In this document: positions 4,570 through 5,294 of the stretch, piece by piece
Layout of the letters: each line of letters starts with the position of its first letter
Numbering within the stretch: the stretch's first letter is position 1
NCBI GenBank assembly: GCA_002498185.1
Contig: DAGO01000100.1
Location: 13,760-19,053 of the forward strand
Origin: Euryarchaeota archaeon UBA10
Lineage (GTDB): Archaea; Thermoplasmatota; Poseidoniia; Poseidoniales; Poseidoniaceae
DNA: 5,294 nt
Reading direction: 5' to 3'
Position numbers and translations under genes: made by a program
Notes under the pieces: generated by a model
Seen by the model: the letters and a program-made list of their open reading frames with translations, nothing else
Told to the model about the DNA's origin: nothing
Databases searched by the model: none

Positions 4570-5294
4570 ATGGAGATGGCCAATGGTCAATCGCTACGTA
4601 TAGTTGCAGGCCTCCCCATGTACAATGAAGAAGAGACTATTGGCACGGTCATTACAAATGTCCTCGAACATGTTGAAGAAGTGATATGTGTCGATGATGG
4701 TTCATCAGATTCAAGCGCTAGAATTGCGGAAGCATGTGGAGCTATTGTTCATAGGCACAGAGTAAATCGTGGCTATGGCGGTGCTCTGAAATCTTTGTTT
4801 GCTAAGGCAAAGGAGTTGGATGCTGATTGCTTAATCGTTCTGGATAGTGACGGACAACACGATGCTAATGACATCCCAAAAATGCTTCAGCCAATCCTTG
4901 ATGGTGATGCAGACTTCGTCATTGGAAGCAGATTTGTGGATGGCGGAGGCAGCGAGGACATGCCCGCATATCGCCGCTTGGGAATAAAGGTCATCACAGC
5001 GGCTTCAAATCTATCAAGTGACCTTGGCATTCAAGACACACAATCTGGGTTCCGGGCATTCTCTAAATTAGCAATAGAGAGATTGAGGTTCGACTCTGAA
5101 GGAATGGAGTTATCCCTAGAAATGCTTGAGGATGCTCATGAAAAGGACTTGAAGATCAAAGAGGTCCCAACCGTGATACGGTATGATGTTCCCAAGGGTA
5201 GTAGCTTCACAGCACTATCTCACGGCTTTACAGTGTTAGCATGGGCAATGCTATCACTATCCCAGAAAAAACCACTATTGGTTCTGGGACTACC
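4570..5294 (+). CDS. GT2-family glycosyltransferase, DPM1/dolichyl-phosphate-sugar synthase-like (3' end cut off)
   Basis: At least 241 residues, open to the window edge. Enzymes of this type transfer a sugar from a nucleotide donor, often to a polyprenyl phosphate at the cytoplasmic face of the membrane. Visible GT-A features are GLPMYNEEETIG (14-25), VDDGSSD (41-47), NRGYGGAL (66-73), the metal-binding DSD in LDSDGQHD (91-98), IGSRF (118-122), PAYRRLGIK (132-140) and the QSGFRAF segment (158-164). The final visible part (HGFTVLAWAML, then KKPLLVLGLP) resembles the start of a C-terminal membrane-associated region. The ATG at 4570 is supported by a TATA box 26 bp upstream; the Met at residue 3 is an alternative start. 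The acceptor and sugar are unknown. A role with the nearby epimerase in surface glycosylation is inference. Confidence 0.93.
   Translation, partial: MEMANGQSLRIVAGLPMYNEEETIGTVITNVLEHVEEVICVDDGSSDSSARIAEACGAIVHRHRVNRGYGGALKSLFAKAKELDADCLIVLDSDGQHDANDIPKMLQPILDGDADFVIGSRFVDGGGSEDMPAYRRLGIKVITAASNLSSDLGIQDTQSGFRAFSKLAIERLRFDSEGMELSLEMLEDAHEKDLKIKEVPTVIRYDVPKGSSFTALSHGFTVLAWAMLSLSQKKPLLVLGL

Noticed and set aside
4416..4628. Plus-strand 70-codon frame over the terminator and the GT2 start
   Set aside because: It runs through the strong hairpin and the GT2 promoter, overlaps two real genes in other frames and shows no protein-like pattern.
1..5294. Mobile elements, CRISPR arrays, tRNA or rRNA genes
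   Set aside because: I saw no transposase, integrase, spaced direct repeats, terminal repeats or cloverleaf-like sequence. The window is nearly filled by ordinary genes.

Overview
The window most likely comes from an uncultivated planktonic euryarchaeon, with Marine Group II/III (Poseidoniales-like) as the best guess. This rests on the style of the genes and is not proven. The supporting signs are moderate GC, short intergenic gaps, TATA-like boxes about 26 bp upstream of start codons (leaderless transcripts), Shine-Dalgarno sites only at internal operon genes, an archaeal-type VKOR, and a DPM1-like GT2 enzyme.

Layout from left to right: (1) A plus-strand gene (6-809) for a secreted, membrane-anchored thioredoxin-fold protein with a CPSC motif. 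(2) A short AT-rich gap with small inverted repeats. (3) A small plus-strand gene of unknown function (918-1187) whose 3' end overlaps the next gene tail to tail. (4) A minus-strand operon, transcribed from about 4041 down to 1175: an SDR-family nucleotide-sugar epimerase, a membrane-anchored TlpA-like thioredoxin (CGYC), a VKOR-family membrane oxidoreductase and a His-rich membrane-anchored protein. The genes are 1-5 nt apart, or touching. (5) A divergent promoter region. (6) A plus-strand gene for an 84-residue protein, followed by a strong GC-rich hairpin that looks like a terminator. (7) A leaderless GT2 glycosyltransferase running off the right edge.

The clearest functional theme is disulfide chemistry outside the membrane. 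VKOR makes disulfides at the expense of quinone. One or both thioredoxin-fold proteins would carry oxidising equivalents to secreted substrates. The His-rich protein, which also has two cysteines, is a possible client or metal-binding partner. Co-transcription with a sugar epimerase and the nearby GT2 suggest a link to cell-surface glycoconjugates, but this is inference.

The oddest spot is the VKOR/His-rich junction. The two frames are identical in phase and separated by a single TGA. The membrane anchor of the downstream protein is encoded in the stretch that lacks any standard start codon.
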